This document shows, one piece after another, positions 5,311 through 5,773 of a stretch of 5,773 bases of DNA. Made by a program: the position numbers and the translations under genes. The notes beneath the pieces were generated by a model. That model saw only the letters and a list, made by a program, of their open reading frames with translations, did not search any database and was not told where the DNA came from. Source of the stretch: CAZJYC01 sp964550165 (lineage in GTDB: Bacteria; Acidobacteriota; Aminicenantia; Aminicenantales; Aminicenantaceae). Positions within the stretch are counted from its first letter, which is position 1. The number at the start of each line of letters is the position of its first letter. The DNA is taken from the NCBI GenBank assembly GCA_964550165.1, contig CAZJYC010000112.1, positions 1 to 5,773 on the forward strand, in the 5' to 3' direction.

Positions 5311-5366
5311 CTGCAAGACGCCGAGCCGTTATTGGCACTCAAATCGGAGCGATACCATCGAAAGCT

Positions 5367-5773
5367 TTATCCTTTCTTCTTGTAGCCTGCTGGAACCTGA
5401 AAATCACCCGCAGCAATATCGGCCAGCGCATATTCAACGAGTTCTGTACGATAAGAAAAAGCAGGCTCCTCTCCGGTTTTTTCTTCAGGCTTCTTTTTTA
5501 AGACTTTTTTGGCGAATTTGCCCAGGACTTTCTTTGGAGTTTCAGCCTCTTCTCCCTTTTCTTCCTTTGGCTGCTCTCCGCCTTGTCTGGACAGATAAAA
5601 CTTGCCGTCAACAACAACAGGATACCCCTCAATCTTTTTCATCTCCTCAACGAATTGAACACCTTCCTCAGATAAACCCACATCTTCCCCGCTCATCTGC
5701 CTCAGGAGGGAAAGCCAGTTCGTTCCCAGGATTTCCTGTTGAAGCGCATTGACATCCAATCCGATTCTTTTCA
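5367..5773 (-). CDS. DUF4412-like protein, C-terminal part (runs off right edge)
   Basis: The frame is open from base 5773 to the TAA at 5369-5367. It shows the last 134 residues of a protein whose start is outside the window. A TTG at 5759 could be read as a start, but the frame continues upstream without a stop, so this is probably internal. Visible parts are an ILGTNWLSLLRQM segment (14-26), EEMKKIEGYPVVVDGKFY (42-59), a Lys/Glu-rich low-complexity insert (about 66-102), and the tail YALADIAAGDFQVPAGYKKKG. The KIxGYPV and FxVPAGYKK motifs match DUF4412-type proteins, usually exported beta-rich proteins of unknown function. No signal peptide or catalytic residue can be judged from this part. 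It converges with the hydrolase across a 56-bp gap in which I find only a weak CGAT-ACC-ATCG dyad and no clear terminator. Confidence 0.75.
   Translation of the reverse strand, partial: KRIGLDVNALQQEILGTNWLSLLRQMSGEDVGLSEEGVQFVEEMKKIEGYPVVVDGKFYLSRQGGEQPKEEKGEEAETPKKVLGKFAKKVLKKKPEEKTGEEPAFSYRTELVEYALADIAAGDFQVPAGYKKKG

Noticed and set aside
5311..5366. Bidirectional terminator between the convergent genes
   Set aside because: Only a four-pair stem (CGAT-ACC-ATCG) is present, without a proper T-run on either strand.

Overview
The window looks like chromosomal DNA of an uncultured bacterium, most plausibly Candidatus Aminicenantes or a relative in or near Acidobacteriota. This is inferred from family resemblance, not from a marker gene. 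The clues are a zinc-ribbon Ser/Thr kinase, a DUF4412-like protein ending in VPAGYKK, and a winged-helix/polyferredoxin protein of a kind I associate with deep-branching anaerobes. Promoters look sigma70-like (TTGACA-type -35 boxes), base composition is moderate, and the long spacers are AT-rich. I see no tRNA, rRNA, CRISPR array, insertion sequence or phage gene.

Layout. A leftward cluster occupies the left half. Reading leftward it holds a cysteine-rich 4Fe-4S protein with a winged-helix-like N-terminus (2942 to 1875), a zinc-ribbon/acidic-linker/RDD-like membrane protein (1809 to 634), a doubtful 53-residue two-helix membrane ORF (495 to 334), and the first 93 codons of a zinc-ribbon Ser/Thr protein kinase that runs off the left edge (281 to 1). 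A 481-bp divergent spacer (2943-3423) carries promoter-like sequences in both directions, two short dyads and a terminator-like hairpin. To its right is one rightward gene for an exported CocE/NonD-family (S15-like) alpha/beta hydrolase (3424-5310). It converges on the 3' end of a leftward DUF4412-like gene that runs off the right edge (5367-5773).

How the parts may work together. The kinase and the RDD-like protein begin with the same kind of zinc ribbon, with identical CxxC-x10-CxxC spacing. They are neighbours on one strand, so a shared signalling role at the membrane is a reasonable hypothesis. The iron-sulphur protein upstream could be a redox sensor or an electron carrier; its N-terminal winged-helix-like region and a dyad at its predicted transcription start suggest possible autoregulation. 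Each leftward gene has its own promoter candidate, so they need not form one operon. The promoter of the RDD-like gene sits so close to its ATG that the mRNA may be nearly leaderless. The hydrolase looks like an independent secreted esterase, amidase or peptidase.

Nothing here amounts to a demonstrated new system. The best leads are the zinc-ribbon kinase/RDD pair, the cysteine-packed iron-sulphur protein with its putative operator, and the leaderless arrangement.
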